This document shows, one piece after another, positions 1 to 13,395 of a stretch of 64,000 nucleotides of DNA. Origin of the DNA: Rhododendron vialii. Its lineage: Eukaryota > Streptophyta > Magnoliopsida > Ericales > Ericaceae. The notes under the pieces were generated by a model, which saw only the letters and a list, made by a program, of their open reading frames with translations, did not search any database and had not been told where the DNA came from. Positions within the stretch are counted from its first letter, which is position 1, and every line of letters begins with the position of its first letter. The position numbers and the translations under genes were made by a program. The stretch spans positions 31,198,501 to 31,262,500 of the forward strand of contig NC_080567.1 in the NCBI RefSeq assembly GCF_030253575.1. The letters are read 5' to 3'.

Positions 1-56
1 TCTACTATTAGTTTGTGGATTAACTCTTCCATAATGGATTAATTGTTACGCAGAGT

Positions 57-191
57 TGCCAAGAGGCCTTTGGCCCAATAGCATCGGGGGGTGCACTTAG
101 GTGCTAGGAGTAAGGAGGTCAGGAGTTCAACTCCTCTAAGGTGCTAATATAACTATACTAACAATATGAACTTTCGCCGAGCAAAGAAAAA
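57..191 (+). mobile_element. tRNA-related SINE in a SERK intron
   Basis: A 135-bp insert with a tRNA-like box B (GGAGTTCAACTCC, about 131-143) and an A-rich 3' end. It is flanked by an imperfect 16-bp target-site duplication, AATTGTTACGCAGAGT at 41-56 and AATTGTTATGCGGAGT at 192-207. The same SINE sits at the orthologous place in the second SERK copy (41374-41513), so it inserted before the SERK duplication. It is not a functional tRNA, because no cloverleaf or acceptor pairing was found. Confidence 0.7.
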
Positions 192-337
192 AATTGTTAT
201 GCGGAGTCCTCCATTGGATCACATGTTGGATGTGTTATGGGCATCTAGCGTTGATCAGGTGAATTTTTCCCACGAATGACCACTATGGTTATATGGTGTT
301 TACTGATGTCTGGTTCTGTACTTGTTTGCAAGGATAG

Positions 338-3300
338 GCGGCTTAACAACAACACTCTGTCGGGAACAATTCCTATGATATTGACTACTATCGAATCCCT
401 TCAAGTCCTGTGAGTATCAAGTGGATGTGTTCTTGTTCTTTTATGATTTAATGTCTAGTTAAGGCATTTCCTTTCCTCATTCTCTTTTAATTGTGCCTTT
501 TACTACAAAAATATGACACCTTAGCTTCTTGAAATGTGGTGTGCAGTGATCTATCGAATAATCGGTTAACAGGAGACATCCCAATTAATGGCTCCTTTTC
601 GCTTTTTACTCCCATTAGGTTTGTTCCTAGTAACATCTCTTTTCCAAGGTAGTGGAGTTGGGTGTCTCATCTCTATGTATGCTGACTGCCTTACCTCTGT
701 TTTTCAGTTTTCAAAATAATCTGTTGATAACTCCTCCAGCTGCTCCTCCTCCTCCTGTTTCGCAAACACCCCCTTCTCCTTCTCCAGGTTAGTTGCATTT
801 ACTGTTACTTTTATTTCCAGTACTCGCTTAGTTGTTGCGCTATTGGGTATGGTTATATCTACGGTTATGCTTGTTATCGTTGCAACCCAATTCTGCATTC
901 CTCAAACTTGAAGTCTTCTACGAATCAGATTTTGGGACAGAAGACATACACTTTTATGAATTTTCTTGCTTTCTTAGCTTTATATGCCTGAATTATTTAA
1001 ACGGAAGTAGAGTGTATTTGAGGTTGGATTCTTTAACTAGTGTTGGTGGGGTTTTGGTTTTCACCAAAATTGTCAACTGGTTGATTCTTTAACTAGCGTG
1101 GGTAGGGTTTCAGTTTTCACCAAAATTGTCAACACTCAATCGATTTCAGATAAATTAAAATGGTTAAACTGACTTTTCATTGTCCAATTTTCTTCCAGTA
1201 GGCAGTGGTACCACTGGAGCCATTGCTGGAGGAGTTGCTGCTGGTGCTGCCCTGTTGTTTGCTGCCCCTGCAATCGCACTTGCTATGTGGAGACGAAGAA
1301 AACCACAGGATCATTTCTTTGATGTACCTGGTCAGTGGGCTAAGCAGAAAATTGCTTATAAAGATGTTTTTTTTCTGGTAACTAAAACTCGTTTCACGAA
1401 TGCAAGACCTTACAAAAGGATCAACAGGGGGACATCTGGACATGCTCCTGGAACCACAAACAAAAAACTAGCAAATCATTCTTACATGGCGAAACAATTG
1501 TAGCAACCATCAAAACTCTATTCAAACTATACTCAAATCGGTAAAGAGAAACCAGTGAAGTTAATTCATTTTACCTTATCATTGCAGCCGAAGAGGACCC
1601 AGAAGTTCATCTAGGACAGCTCAAGCGGTTTTCTTTGCGTGAACTACAAGTTGCAACCGATAATTTTAGCAACAAAAATATTTTAGGGAGAGGTGGATTT
1701 GGTAAGGTCTACAAAGGACGCTTGGCTGATGGCTCTCTCGTGGCAGTGAAAAGACTAAAAGAGGAGCGTACTCAGGGTGGGGAGCTGCAGTTCCAAACAG
1801 AAGTGGAAATGATCAGTATGGCTGTCCATCGAAATCTACTCCGTTTACGTGGATTTTGCATGACACCAACTGAACGGTTGCTTGTCTATCCGTATATGGC
1901 CAATGGCAGTGTTGCATCGTGTTTAAGAGGTAATACTTGGTGGCCTCTTTATATGCTTTTCTTTTCTTCTCTGTTGCTTTTTTCAGGGAATGATTTAGCC
2001 CCCCTTTTTTTTTAACTGCACTCCCTTTTTGGGCTCTACTGACGTGAATTATAATGTTGCCCTGTAATTTGCAGTAATTGTGGTGAGGACTACATTATTT
2101 GAATTGGCAGTTTAGTGATTTCACCTAAATAAAGACGACAAAAAGGAATGGGAGTGCACAAATGGGCAGTGTTAATATCGTTTCCTTTATTATGGGTGAA
2201 TCTTAGATGGATTTGGTTATATCTTCTTTAATCCCTTTCAATTTCTGCTTTGATGCTAAGAAAATTCGTAAGACTTAAAAACCATGATCAAAAATACTTC
2301 CCAGCTTATGCTGTGAAGGAAGCTTGAATTTTTCTGCATTATGGAATTCTGTACAAGAATATCAAAGCTTGCTAATAAACTTGCCATTTGTATATATTAT
2401 AGTTTTCCCTATGTCAGATAATACGGGAAATTTCAATAAATACCAATATTCAGAGTCTTGATTCCTAAATCCTAACCTGCTTAATCTCTAAATATTTGCA
2501 TGATCTTGCTGGTGCATTGTGTAGAGCGATCTGAAACGCAGCCCCCGCTTGATTGGCCAATAAGGAAGCGAATTGCTTTGGGATCCGCTAGAGGTCTTGC
2601 ATATTTGCATGATCACTGTGACCCGAAGATTATTCACCGTGATGTCAAAGCTGCAAATATATTGTTGGATGAGGAATTCGAAGCAGTTGTTGGAGACTTT
2701 GGCTTGGCTAAACTAATGGATTACAAGGATACTCATGTTACCACTGCTGTACGTGGGACCATTGGGCACATTGCTCCTGAGTACCTCTCAACTGGAAAGT
2801 CCTCTGAGAAAACTGATGTTTTTGGTTATGGGGTCATGCTTCTGGAGCTCATCACAGGACAGAGGGCATTTGATCTTGCTAGACTTGCCAATGACGATGA
2901 TGTCATGTTGCTTGATTGGGTAAACCTTTATTGCACTCATTCGATTTGTTTGCATGGTGTTAGTAGATTTCTAAAATTGGCCATCTTTTTACGACTCCTA
3001 CATTCGTCTTAAGGGCCTCCTGTCAAAGCTGTATTTTAGTTATTGGCTATAGGAGGTGTTAGAAGTGCATCAAATGAAACATTTAATCGGGAAAAGTATG
3101 TATTGCTTGATAGAATTGAAGGCCAGGCATCTCAACAGTTAAATTCTATACTGAAAACTTTTAAATTCTATATTGGAACTTTTGGAAGTAAAAAACAGTT
3201 AAATTGCTTGAAGATACGGATTTTGTACTGAAATGAAGAAACACAATGAAAATCATGAGGCCTTTTTATTGCTTTTATGTAAATTGAGGTTGCTCTTCCT

Positions 3301-3701
3301 TGGTAAGAAAAGCATTTAACTTCATATGCAAATTCACTGCCTGATAAATGTTTCTGAAAATTCAGGTAAAAGGACTTTTGAAAGAGAAGAAGTTGGAAAC
3401 ACTGGTTGACGCAGATCTGCAGGGTAATTACATTGACGAAGAAGTGGAGCAACTCATTCAGGTGGCCTTACTCTGCACACAGGGCACCGCAATGGAACGT
3501 CCCAAGATGTCTGAAGTTGTCAGAATGCTTGAAGGCGATGGATTAGCTGAGAAGTGGGAAGAATGGCAGAAGGAAGAGATTTTCCGCCAAGAATTCAACC
3601 ATACCCACCACCAAAATGATGAATGGATAATTACTGATGGAAATGCCCTTCCTGATTCCACTCCCAATCTCCGCCCAGAAGAATTATCCGGTCCGAGATG
3701 A
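338..3701 (+). CDS. SERK3/BAK1-like: BAK1/SERK3-like LRR receptor kinase (5' part outside window)
   Basis: Somatic embryogenesis receptor-like kinase, the plasma-membrane co-receptor used by brassinosteroid and immune LRR receptors. Seven exons are visible: 338-409 and 547-618 (two 72-nt exons, last LRRs), 708-787 (Ser-Pro-Pro hinge), 1199-1330 (transmembrane segment, then WRRRKP), 1588-1929, 2525-2919 and 3366-3701 (kinase and tail). All junctions are GT-AG and keep frame. The kinase shows GRGGFGKV, the VAVKRL lysine, HRD (2635-2643, an RD kinase), DFG (2695-2703) and APEY, and ends in the family hallmark [14 protein letters not shown], the acidic EEVEQLIQV stretch and a tail with RQEFN...HH...WII favour the SERK3/BAK1-SERK4 branch over SERK1/2. 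Signal peptide, leucine zipper and first LRR exons must lie upstream. No lesion is seen in this copy. Confidence 0.93.
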
Positions 3702-4020
3702 TCTTCAGTGGTTTTAAACGACCACTCTTATTCAAATGTGGTATTTATCGGTTTTGTGCATATGCTTTTCTTCTTTTTTGCATCCATTTTTCCAAAGCCC
3801 AGCGTATATGTCGGGAGTTTTTAGGTTGCTGTAATGTTTATAAGGTCACCGCGTGGCATGATGAAATTTCCAGGTGCAGGAAAAATCATGTCTGGTCATG
3901 CCGTAGTGCCAGTACACATTATTTTAATGCTTCGGAATAGTATAGGTTGTGTACACGAATAAAATGCATTTTTTTTTTAATCTCAGTGAATAACACTTGT
4001 TTGCATCGACCTACAATAAA
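3702..4020 (+). terminator. SERK 3' UTR with polyadenylation signals
   Basis: After the TGA at 3699-3701 there is a T-rich 3' UTR with two AATAAA signals, at 3958-3963 and 4015-4020. Either could define the transcript end. The RAE1-like gene converges from the right, with its stop at 4766. Confidence 0.5.
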
Positions 4021-4159
4021 AGTCCATATGTTGTATGTCCTTTGTTTGCTGTTTTCCTTTTGGGAAGATTCAAGCCAAGGAAAGATTAGTGCAGGAAAAA
4101 TCAGGTCTGGCATTTGATTGTAGGCATTTGAGTATCATTTACTACTCTTTTGTGTGGGT

Positions 4160-4450
4160 GGGAATCTCTCTCTCTCTCTCTGTGTTTACTAATCTTTAGT
4201 GTGGGTGGGAATCTGTGTGTGTGTGTGTTGCACCTTGTTTGTTAGAACCCACAAAGCAAAATCCCGCCTGTTTGTACATAAACAGTCTCCAAAAGATTTG
4301 CTGGAAATCTTCATCAGTAGGACAGACAACCACCACAAAGGTTATTTTTTTAACCAACGTACTGAAGCTGACCGTTGGATTATAAAAGTTTACACATACG
4401 TGCATGCATATACAGAGAGAGAGGGAGAGAGAGAGAGAGAGAGAGAGAAT
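4160..4450. repeat. Microsatellite cluster between convergent genes
   Basis: Short TC (about 4166-4181), GT (about 4214-4228) and GA (about 4416-4449) dinucleotide runs lie in the spacer between the SERK and RAE1-like 3' ends. The short frames here are made of these repeats and are not genes. Confidence 0.8.
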
Positions 4451-4765
4451 CCACGACTAACTTGAAATCCAACTGGTCATAGAGAAAAACATTCGCTGTA
4501 CTTGCAACAAGTAACAAGCTAATTCGTGAAGTTACAATGGTGAACTGCATACCTAAAAGGGAAAAGAACTATATTACTAGGAGACTGAAGATTCACAATC
4601 TAGATTGAAAAAACCTGAGCGGCCTCATCTCTGCCCCTAACTTCTAGAATTAACAAGAAAAAAGAACTCATAGACCAAAAGTAAAGTAGGAAAAGGAAGA
4701 TGAAAAACTGTTCTCCATTTACAGAAACAACGATGTATTCTTCTCGAGGCTGACAAGCAGCAGCT

Positions 4766-7700
4766 TCACTTTCTGCCACTGGTTCCCGTTCGTGGTTTGC
4801 CTTTCACCTCAGACTCCTGCAACATTCGAGTAAACATAACCTTGATTATGAATCGTCAAGTAAGGATCTAGACCTCTTGAGACCTCTTGAAAGTTCTGAC
4901 GTTAACTACGGAAGGAAATATTTGAGAAGAATGAATGATGATGTCTATAAATCTACCTGTGGCAAGTGCAGGAAAATGTTGGTCTTTGCGGTGGCTGGGT
5001 TATGATTTTCTGCACCCTTACTCCAATCGTAACACACCTGTAGGCAAATAAAATCCAGTTAAATCCCAGTGCCAAATCAAACCTGGGCGGAGGAGAAACT
5101 GATACAGAAGTATTTCCACAGAATTTTATAGTATGTAACAACACACGTGAGAATAACAAGAAGCAGGTCCATGCCGAGCAAACATCCAGCTTTCACACCC
5201 ACATCAGATTAGAAATAGAAGAAATGCAGCCTTCTCAAGCCTTTTTGGTGATTAGGCTTTTAGACACCCAGTCCCAAACTCAAACAAAATTAGCCTTATC
5301 CCCACATGCTTACAAAATGATAATGTACATTTGCAAAAATTAAGCAGCGTGTAATGTGGTTATGATGCTCCACATAACTTCACCCCAAGTTTCAAAAAGC
5401 CATGACATCATTGCATTGGATAAAGATTTCAGATCTTTGTCCTATGGTAATCCAATTTCACAATGTCACACACACACACAGTACACATTTTAGAGGAAAC
5501 ATACCGCGTAGGCATAGATCGAGCCATCACTGTTGAAAGCACTGCAAGGTATAGGTTGACTGCATCTTGACATTGCCTAGATATCAACAAGACCAAGATA
5601 AGACAAACTAAAAATATACCCATGACAACTGCCATCTATTGACGTTATACGAAAACAACAAATACAACAGCATGTTATGACAGTTTCCCCGGGCATTCAA
5701 CTACACAATGTGTAAATCTTGCGTTTTTTTACATTGTCTCTTAAAATGAGTGAATAACTCCAAAGAATGACATTTTCTCTCAAGACGAATGGCCGAATGG
5801 GGTTGATAAGCATGAAAGTGTAGCAAATGGCAAGTATATTGACATGGAATTATTTGTTCTTAGGTTTGGAGAATGCCAATCCATGGGCCTTCAAAATAAC
5901 CCCAAAACGTCCCTCCAATATAATAACTTGCCTAAATAGAAAAAACTTAAGCAGCTTGTAATTTGCAACAAAAAAAATTGGTCACTTGTGTAGGCATGCA
6001 ATGATATCAAAAAGATCTCTCACCCCAGCACAATTGTGAGAATAATCAGTCTTTAGAGATGATTGTATCGTCTTTAATTGGTTAGTCAAACCAAAACAAG
6101 TACATGAAAAACAAAAGGACAGTTAAAAAGCAAAGCAAGTAATGAATCCTCAAAGGAAAAGACCTTAAGCCTCTGTTTGCTATCCTTGTCCCAAAAGTTA
6201 AAAGCACCATCAGATCCTGCAGTTGCGAACGTGTGATGGACCTGGGACAAGAAACAGATCGTTCAAATACACATAAGAGGACAACAACTCAACACCAAAA
6301 ACCAATACAGTAGATTCTCGAAGAATTTGCACCGCTCAAGCCCTGCACACTTGGCATGACAAACACAAAAACAGGTTTATCCAATAACTTAGGTTTAGAA
6401 AATAACAAATCCATGAGACATAATATCTCATAAACTTCTGGTTCTATTAAACAAATAGTGAAGGCGGCAAACTTGTAGACACAAGAGAGGAGTTTCCACG
6501 AGCAATTACAAAAGCCCACAGAGAAACGAGAAATCAATTTTGACTCAACTCAGCCAATTTCTAACTTCTAATTTGTTCCAGCGACCCCGATATCTGTAGA
6601 TTGAGATGCAAGGATCTTACATAACAATTGCAACTAGTTTCTTAGTAATTGGTGGTGCTTCGATGGATGTTTCTGATTTGAAGAAAAGGAATGCACAAGC
6701 AAAAATCCAGTTATTAACAATTAATTGCTCAGAAACTCTGGCCAAAGTTTATCTTCTGAGCATATCTTATGTTAGGTTACTTAGGTATTATGAAATCTCG
6801 TTAACACCCCTAAATTTGAATAGCAATGGATCAAAATAAGGAGTTGAACAAGGCGGGACCTGAATAGCTGGACAGCCTGGACATGAAACACGATGAAACA
6901 CGGAATGCAGTTAGCTGGCCTCCTAAAATGTAATCGGAAGTTCACATACAGATATGGAGAATAGCAATATTACACCCCTTTCTCAGAGATTGACAGGAAC
7001 ATTTCATCCAAAGTAAGATTCCCACTGATTTATGTTCTTAAAATGAGAAATACGATTTCTTGGGTGCCATTTGAAGATGCAAAGAACTAGAGAATGATTA
7101 ACCTTTGCTCATAAAAAGTGAGATTCCGATGACTGTCAAATGCATATTTATGCATATCCTTTTGCAGGGACATATTACTATATCATATACATGCACATAA
7201 AACGTTTTTGCACATATAAGATCTAAAATGGAAAAGAAATGCTAATAAAATTTCACCAAACCACTTTTTCAGTTAATGGAAAAGATGTGCATGCTTTATA
7301 TAACTACTAGTCTACTAGTGGACCTAGTAAGGCAACACAATGCACTATAAATACAAATGTAATTTACAACGTAGCAAGAGTCAACAAGCTAACTAGCAAT
7401 TGAGATCACCAACTTTATAGGGAAAAACTGCAGTTGCAGTGTAAGATCTTACAGGATGGAAGTCCAGCGAGTTGACTGAGTATATCTCATTGCCCTCTCT
7501 ATGACATTTGAAAGTAAAATTTTTAGCTTGCTGCGATTCATCAAGATGATGTACACCAACCCTGCCCTCAATTGAACCAACCTGAAAAGAAACAATGCCA
7601 AGATCAAATTAATATAGCACAAAAGTCAAGGATTGGTGAAGAACAGTGAGTCTCGATGAAGCACAGTTACAGGGATGGTATCCTAAGTACACATCCCTTT

Positions 7701-9974
7701 AAAAATGCCCACTTTCCCGAAGTGAAATCTGATTTCCCCTCATAAAAACCGATGATATCAGGATTGAACCATAGAAGATACATATGCCTTCAATTAACAG
7801 TATTTGTACATGTCTGTTTTATAACTAACGATATTTGTACACATAATTCTACGTGTATAACCTGTCAGTACTGGAAAACCAAGCCACTGAACTACTGAAA
7901 TTTCTCTGGCACCAAAGATGTTCCTCATCCCCATATTGAACCACTGAAACACTGATAAAGCTGAATCTTTCTATGCCCTCTGCAGCAGGGTTGGTTCAAC
8001 ACCCGTCTGGCATACACTTTGCAACATTTATAGGCATGCTATGAAAATTAAGTTCATCTTTAGAGAAGACACAAAACTTGGACTAGGATTTTGCATATAT
8101 GTGAATCAGAACATTTAAAACAAAAATGAGGTCAAAGTAAACATACTTGTCTGTGTGGAGAGAGAGTGAAAGAGAGGTACAAAGCAGAAGGGATACTTAC
8201 CAAGAAACCTTGCTGATCAGGAAAGGCAGCAACACACCTTGTTTGATACTTCAAGGGTGAGGTGATCCTTTTAAATTCAGTCTGGCATATGCAAAGGAAG
8301 AAAGATTATTAATGTAGTGCAATTTTAAGGTAACAAAGAAGAAATCAAGAAACAGTCCCAGCACTCTACTGGAACCAAATGGAACTCAAAAACATGATCG
8401 AGAAAAGGTTGAATAGTTGAAGCAAGATTGTGTTCCTTGAGCATCCTTATTTATTAAAAGCAGTTGTTTTCTTTTTTGGTGCAAGGAAGCATTATCCATT
8501 TTGTTAAGGTAGACCATAACATACCACAAACCATGAACCCGCATAAGTCTACCATCGCGACGTGGACCTAGACATTAGCCTTTTAAATCCAAGTTGAACA
8601 TGCGCCATGAGGAGCAGGTAATGGTGAATTACTCATGTCACCAGACTAACCATGACAGAGACATTTTGTGGTGCAAAACTCAACCAGCGCCGCCAAGGAC
8701 CAAAAACTAAATGGGGAAAACAAATAAAAAGTAGAAAAATTTCTCCCATATCAATCGATGACTAGCCTTTGGTAAAGAAGACAGAAAAAAAGCTGACTAG
8801 ATTTAACATATTTGCAAAGGATCCAACATATTGGAATAAAAAATGTTTATTGATTTCAATCATTTCGTGATGCAACAAAAAGTACCTGAGGGTTTTGTAA
8901 GTTGAAAACGATAAGATTCCTATCCGCAGTTCCGACGACCATCAGTGGATGTCTCACTGAAATTGAATAGCAGCGCTCAGGAAGTTGTTGCGTATGCACT
9001 GGAGTTGACTGTCTCAGATCCCAATACCTGAGATCAGATGATGGACAACTCAAACCACAAACTTGACAAATTATACATATGCATATCACCGTGGAAATAT
9101 CTAACAAGAAGTCTTAAAAATGAAGAATTGATAGCATAAGAAATCATATAGTGTGTGAAAGAGCACATGGTTAAATATAAACGAAAAAAATGCTAAGAGA
9201 ACTTCAAAGTTCCCATGCAGCCAAGACCAAAAAAGTGTGATAATTCATAATTAGAATAAGGAAGAGCATAAACAAGCAAGAAAAATGCTACAATGGGACA
9301 TGTGGAAATATATGCCTCTTAATGTACAGGAAGTAATGCTTACCTCAGGGTTTTGTCCCAACTTCCACTCACTAAGAGGTTCATCTCTGGGATCCATGCA
9401 ATATCCTTAACAGGTGCATCGTGCATGGCCACAGTAACTGGTTGGGCACCTAACGGCCACATTTTAACTTGCTTGTCGCATCCCCCAGAGAAAACAGTTG
9501 TACCGTCATCCTTCCAAGTTGAGCATAAAACCTTCAAAAGATAAGAATAAAAGAACTTATCAGTTACCACACTTCAAACTAAAAAATCAGATGCATGATT
9601 TGCAAACAATATGGCCTAGGGAGATTTGATGTCATACCGGCTGGTCATGTGACATTGATGCCTTGGGCACACTGCCAATGGTGGTCCCATTCCGCATTAT
9701 CTCCCAACATCTCACCTATATGAATGCACAAGAGAAGAATAACTGAATAAGTGGATATCAGCATTTTGAACACTAACAAGTACAAGACAGCATTTGAGAC
9801 ACAGAACAAAAGGAAATTGGCAAAATAAATTAAACAAAACATAAGTGTTCATGAAAAGGGAAGAAACGTGGAGCACATGGAAGAACAGTCCCCATAGTAG
9901 CTCAAATTAAGTTCAAATAAACAACTTTTCTGCACTTTCATTGGATAATCGAACAAAAAAAGTCCATCCTTTTA

Positions 9975-10068
<94 letters not shown>

Positions 10069-13000
10069 AAACAAACCACACCTTTCATATGTGTATCTGA
10101 TCTGGCCCAGCTCGGTTTTGTTTCACATGACCAAAAGAAACAGTTACAAAACGTTTAATCTGGCCTCACTTACAAACCCAAACAGACAAGCTTATAAACG
10201 AGCCTAAGTGAACACTTTATTTGTATCGCTACTTCAAGATACTTAAAATAATGCAACAAGGAATGAAAGAGCAACAAAATGCAATTAACTAAAACAAACC
10301 TGGTTATCCCACGAAGTTGCCACAAGGAAATTACCCTTGGGACTGAAAGCAAGACTTGATACAGAATCACTTGGAGGTTGTGCTACCTATGCATTAATAA
10401 AGAAACAAACGTTAAATAAATAAAAAAATTACCAGAAGCTCACATTCCATCTTCAAGCTTCGAAGTATAACCAATACTAAAGGCTCGAGCGAAAAGATGT
10501 GGATTTCAAATGAACAAATTTGCTGTTAATATCCAATCCGAATACCTCAATTTAAGTACGATAGCTTATATATGCATCTCTACATTGAGTTTGGGAGCTT
10601 TATCGCGACATTAGGGTTGTATTTACACAAGGATCCCAACAAAGTATGTCCCTCCACATGAAATCCGAATCTATCGAAACAGAATTGCAACCATAAAGAA
10701 ACACAGATGCGTACATGACAACGGAACCATATGACGAAACCATATTCAAGGTTCAATCAAGTTCAAAACTCAACGAGAAGTAACATGAAAACCCTTCACT
10801 TGAGAAATCCACATATATCCAAACAGAATTGCAAGCATAAACACAAACACCAGCGTACATACAGATGCATACACGACAACAACCGAACGATACAACGAAA
10901 CTGTCTAATCACTAAATACATTAAAGGTCCAATTAAGTTCAAAAATAGACTTAATGAAGGCGTACGACTCAGTTGATTGGGATTTCTTGCTTGAGGTTAT
11001 GAGTGCCATGGACTTTCCTCCCCTGTTTATCTCTTGGATTAGGACATGTATAACCTCTGCTATGTTCTCTGTGGTAATTAATGGGGAGCTAAAGGGATAC
11101 TTTAAGGGAGAAAAACGGCTTCGACAGGGAGATCCCACCTCTCCCTACCTATTACTTATGGTAATGGAGGGTCTGTATGCCATTCTTCAAAAGAAAATCT
11201 CTCAAGGTCAGTTTACATTCCACCCCAAGTGTAGCAATTTGAGCATATCATATTTAGCCTTTGCTGATGATCTTTTTCTACTGGCTGGGGCTGATATCTC
11301 TTCTATTGGGGTTATAAAATCTACTTTGGAGGAATTTTATCATTCTTCTGGTTTAAAACCTAATCTTCACAAAAGTCAGATCTTTTTTTCTGGGGTTGAG
11401 GAATCTGTCAGGCTGACATTCTGAATCTTCTTCCAATTCCTGAGGGTACTTTACCAGTTTGTTATTTGGGTGTGCCCCTTATTTCCACTAGGCTTTGATA
11501 TGAGGATTGTGTTCAGTTGAAGGATAGAACCCAACAGAGGATTGCCAGCTGGACTAATAGTCGCCTATCTTATGGTGGAAGAGCTCTCTTGATACAATCA
11601 GTTAAGTATGCAAACTTATTGGTGTTCATTGTTTATTCTACCACAGAAAATTATTAAGGAAATTGAGGCTATGCTGAGAGCCTTTTTGTGGTCTGGTATT
11701 CATCTCAAAAAAATTGGGGCTAAAGTTAGTTGGTTAGAAGTTTGCTCTCCCAAAGCTGAGGGTGGTTTGGGCTTGAAGTCCCTGCAGGTTTGGAACAAGG
11801 CCATTTGCAAGAAAGAGGACACCTTGTGGGTCAAGTGGGTTCACAGTTATATGATAAGAGATCAAAATATATGGGCTATGAAGGTGCCTCAAGACTGTTC
11901 ATGGACTGTTTGAAAATTGTTGAAACTTAGACGTGTGGGTCAGCCTTTTGTGAAACATATTATAGGAGATGGTCGCAATACTTTTATAATGGTTTGACAA
12001 CTGGCATCCCAAAGGCCCCCTGTACAAACTTCATGATGATCGCTCAGTTGCTACCATGGGAAGATCTTTATTTGCAAAAGTGAGTTCTGTTATTCTTAAT
12101 GGTGAATGGCACTGGCCTAGGCCTAATCCAATCTGATGCAACAGATTCAGCTTTCAATTCCAGACTCTTTGAAGCCTCAAAGGGACAGATGTGATGAAGT
12201 GGTGAGGACTCTCTCTCCGACTGGTGCTTATACTACAAAACACACGTGGGAGGCTATTACACACAAAGGACCAAAGGTTCCATGGGTCTCTCTTGTTTGG
12301 TCTTCAAATAATGTTTCCAAATGGTCTTTTATTTTATGGTTAGCATGTTTGAAGCGGCTGGTAACTAAGGAAAGGCTTTGCAAATGGGGCATGGACATTG
12401 AACCTGGTTGTGTTTTGTGTTCCCAATGCGATGAGACATTGCAACATTTGTTTTTTGAGTGTGGTTTTTCCAGCTCTATTTGGGAAGTGATCTTACATAG
12501 ATTCCAGATTCACCGGGGAGCTGAGGCTTGGAACATGGAAGTGACTTGCGCAACTAGTTTCTGTCAAGGCAAAAGTTTCCGTTCCATGCTGTTCAAATTA
12601 GCTTTTGCTGCAGGAGTGTATTTCATCTGGGGGCTGAAAGGAATTCCATAGTATTTGGGGGAAGGCCTAGAAGTGCCAATGAAGTGCTAGCTCATCTTGA
12701 TGAAAATATAAGGCTAAGGGTCTGTACTTGGAAGCACTTCCCAAACTCACTTGAGAATCAAAGGCTTTGTAGCCAATGGAATATCTCAAGTAGAGTCCTT
12801 TGGAATGCTACCCCGGAATTTTGTTTTCTCTTTGTTTCTACAAATGTAGATTGTAGTGAGGTTATACTTCTGTGTATAGGTACTTGTATTGGGATTTATT
12901 CCCTTTGTTTTCTGGTTTGGTTGGTTAAAAAATGGTACACTTACCCAAAAAAAATAACAATAAAATCAACGAGAATGAAAAAAAATGCAGTGAATGAAGT

Positions 13001-13078
13001 TGAGGGAGGGCAAATCGAATTTACCTCAGCCGACTTGTTGGGATTATTAGCATTCGAAGCGGCACCGAAAGTGGCCAT
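4766..13078 (-). CDS. RAE1: RAE1-like WD40 mRNA export factor, 11 exons
   Basis: Nuclear-pore-associated WD40 beta-propeller for mRNA export (RAE1/Gle2 family, partner of NUP98). Coding exons on the minus strand: 13025-13078 (starts MATFGAAS), 10300-10386, 9638-9715, 9344-9531, 8886-9027, 8201-8281, 7453-7581, 6164-6241, 5505-5576, 4957-5037, 4766-4816. Every junction is GT-AG. The total is 1,041 nt, 346 residues, close to the roughly 349 of Arabidopsis RAE1. Recognisable blades include TSWDNQVRCWEI, FSGGCDKQVKMWPL, SGSWDKTLRYWDLRQ, HPLMVVGTADRNLIVFNLQ, GSIEGRVGVHHLD, TAGSDGAFNFWDKDSKQRLK and the C-terminal CYDWSKGAENHNP. Intron 1 is expanded by an antisense LINE and intron 2 by a long CT run, but the reading frame is intact. 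Confidence 0.95.
9978..10067. repeat. (CT)45 microsatellite in RAE1 intron 2
   Basis: About 90 bp of uninterrupted CT dinucleotide (GA on the gene's sense strand) within the intron between exons 9638-9715 and 10300-10386. The plus-strand frame across it is a low-complexity Ser-Leu artefact. Confidence 0.95.
10950..12955 (+). mobile_element. 5'-truncated L1-type LINE in RAE1 intron 1 (antisense)
   Basis: About 2.0 kb of non-LTR retrotransposon. Starting near 10954 it encodes the reverse-transcriptase core (KAYDSVDWDF, RQGDPTSPYL, then the catalytic FADD at about 11260). After several frame breaks (near 11420, 11490, 11910 and 12000) it encodes the zinc-binding C-terminal domain (KWSFILWLA..., C-x2-C...H-x4-C, about 12320-12470). 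It ends in an A-rich tail at about 12945-12960. Endonuclease and ORF1 are missing, typical of 5' truncation. No clear target-site duplication could be matched, so the ends are approximate. It lies antisense to the host gene and is dead. Confidence 0.85.
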
Positions 13079-13279
13079 TGAAGCTGCCTAATCAATAGTA
13101 TCCGAGAAATCCGTATCAACAGCTGAATCTAAATCAACGAAACACTACTAGTACTACTTTTCGATACTCGCGGAGCGAGAAGCCCTAATTTGTCAAAACG
13201 AAGGATCCAGAAAGGTTCAGAATATACAGGCGAATACGTATGCAATTATATATGTATATACATATTGCGTACAAGTGAG

Positions 13280-13301
13280 ACAGAAGAGTACCTGTAGGTA
13301 G

Positions 13302-13343
<42 letters not shown>

Positions 13344-13395
13344 AAACGGAGGAGAGGGAAGAGAGAGGAGGAGGGAATGTATATATATAAGTACG
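13280..13395 (-). promoter_or_regulatory. RAE1 core promoter and CT-rich leader
   Basis: On the minus strand a TATATATATA-type box (about 13378-13390) is followed downstream by a long CT tract (13309-13338 as GA on the plus strand). This is a common arrangement of plant core promoters with a pyrimidine patch or leader. The coding start is at 13078. A CAG/GTACT sequence at about 13290 could be the donor of a 5' UTR intron, but this is inference. Confidence 0.5.

Noticed and set aside
61-150. Possible tRNA gene (box B-like GGAGTTCAACTCC)
   Set aside because: Lies inside a TSD-flanked SINE that is duplicated with the SERK locus. No cloverleaf with paired acceptor stem could be drawn.
9941-10207. 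88-residue plus-strand frame
   Set aside because: Mostly Leu-Ser from the CT45 run in RAE1 intron 2.
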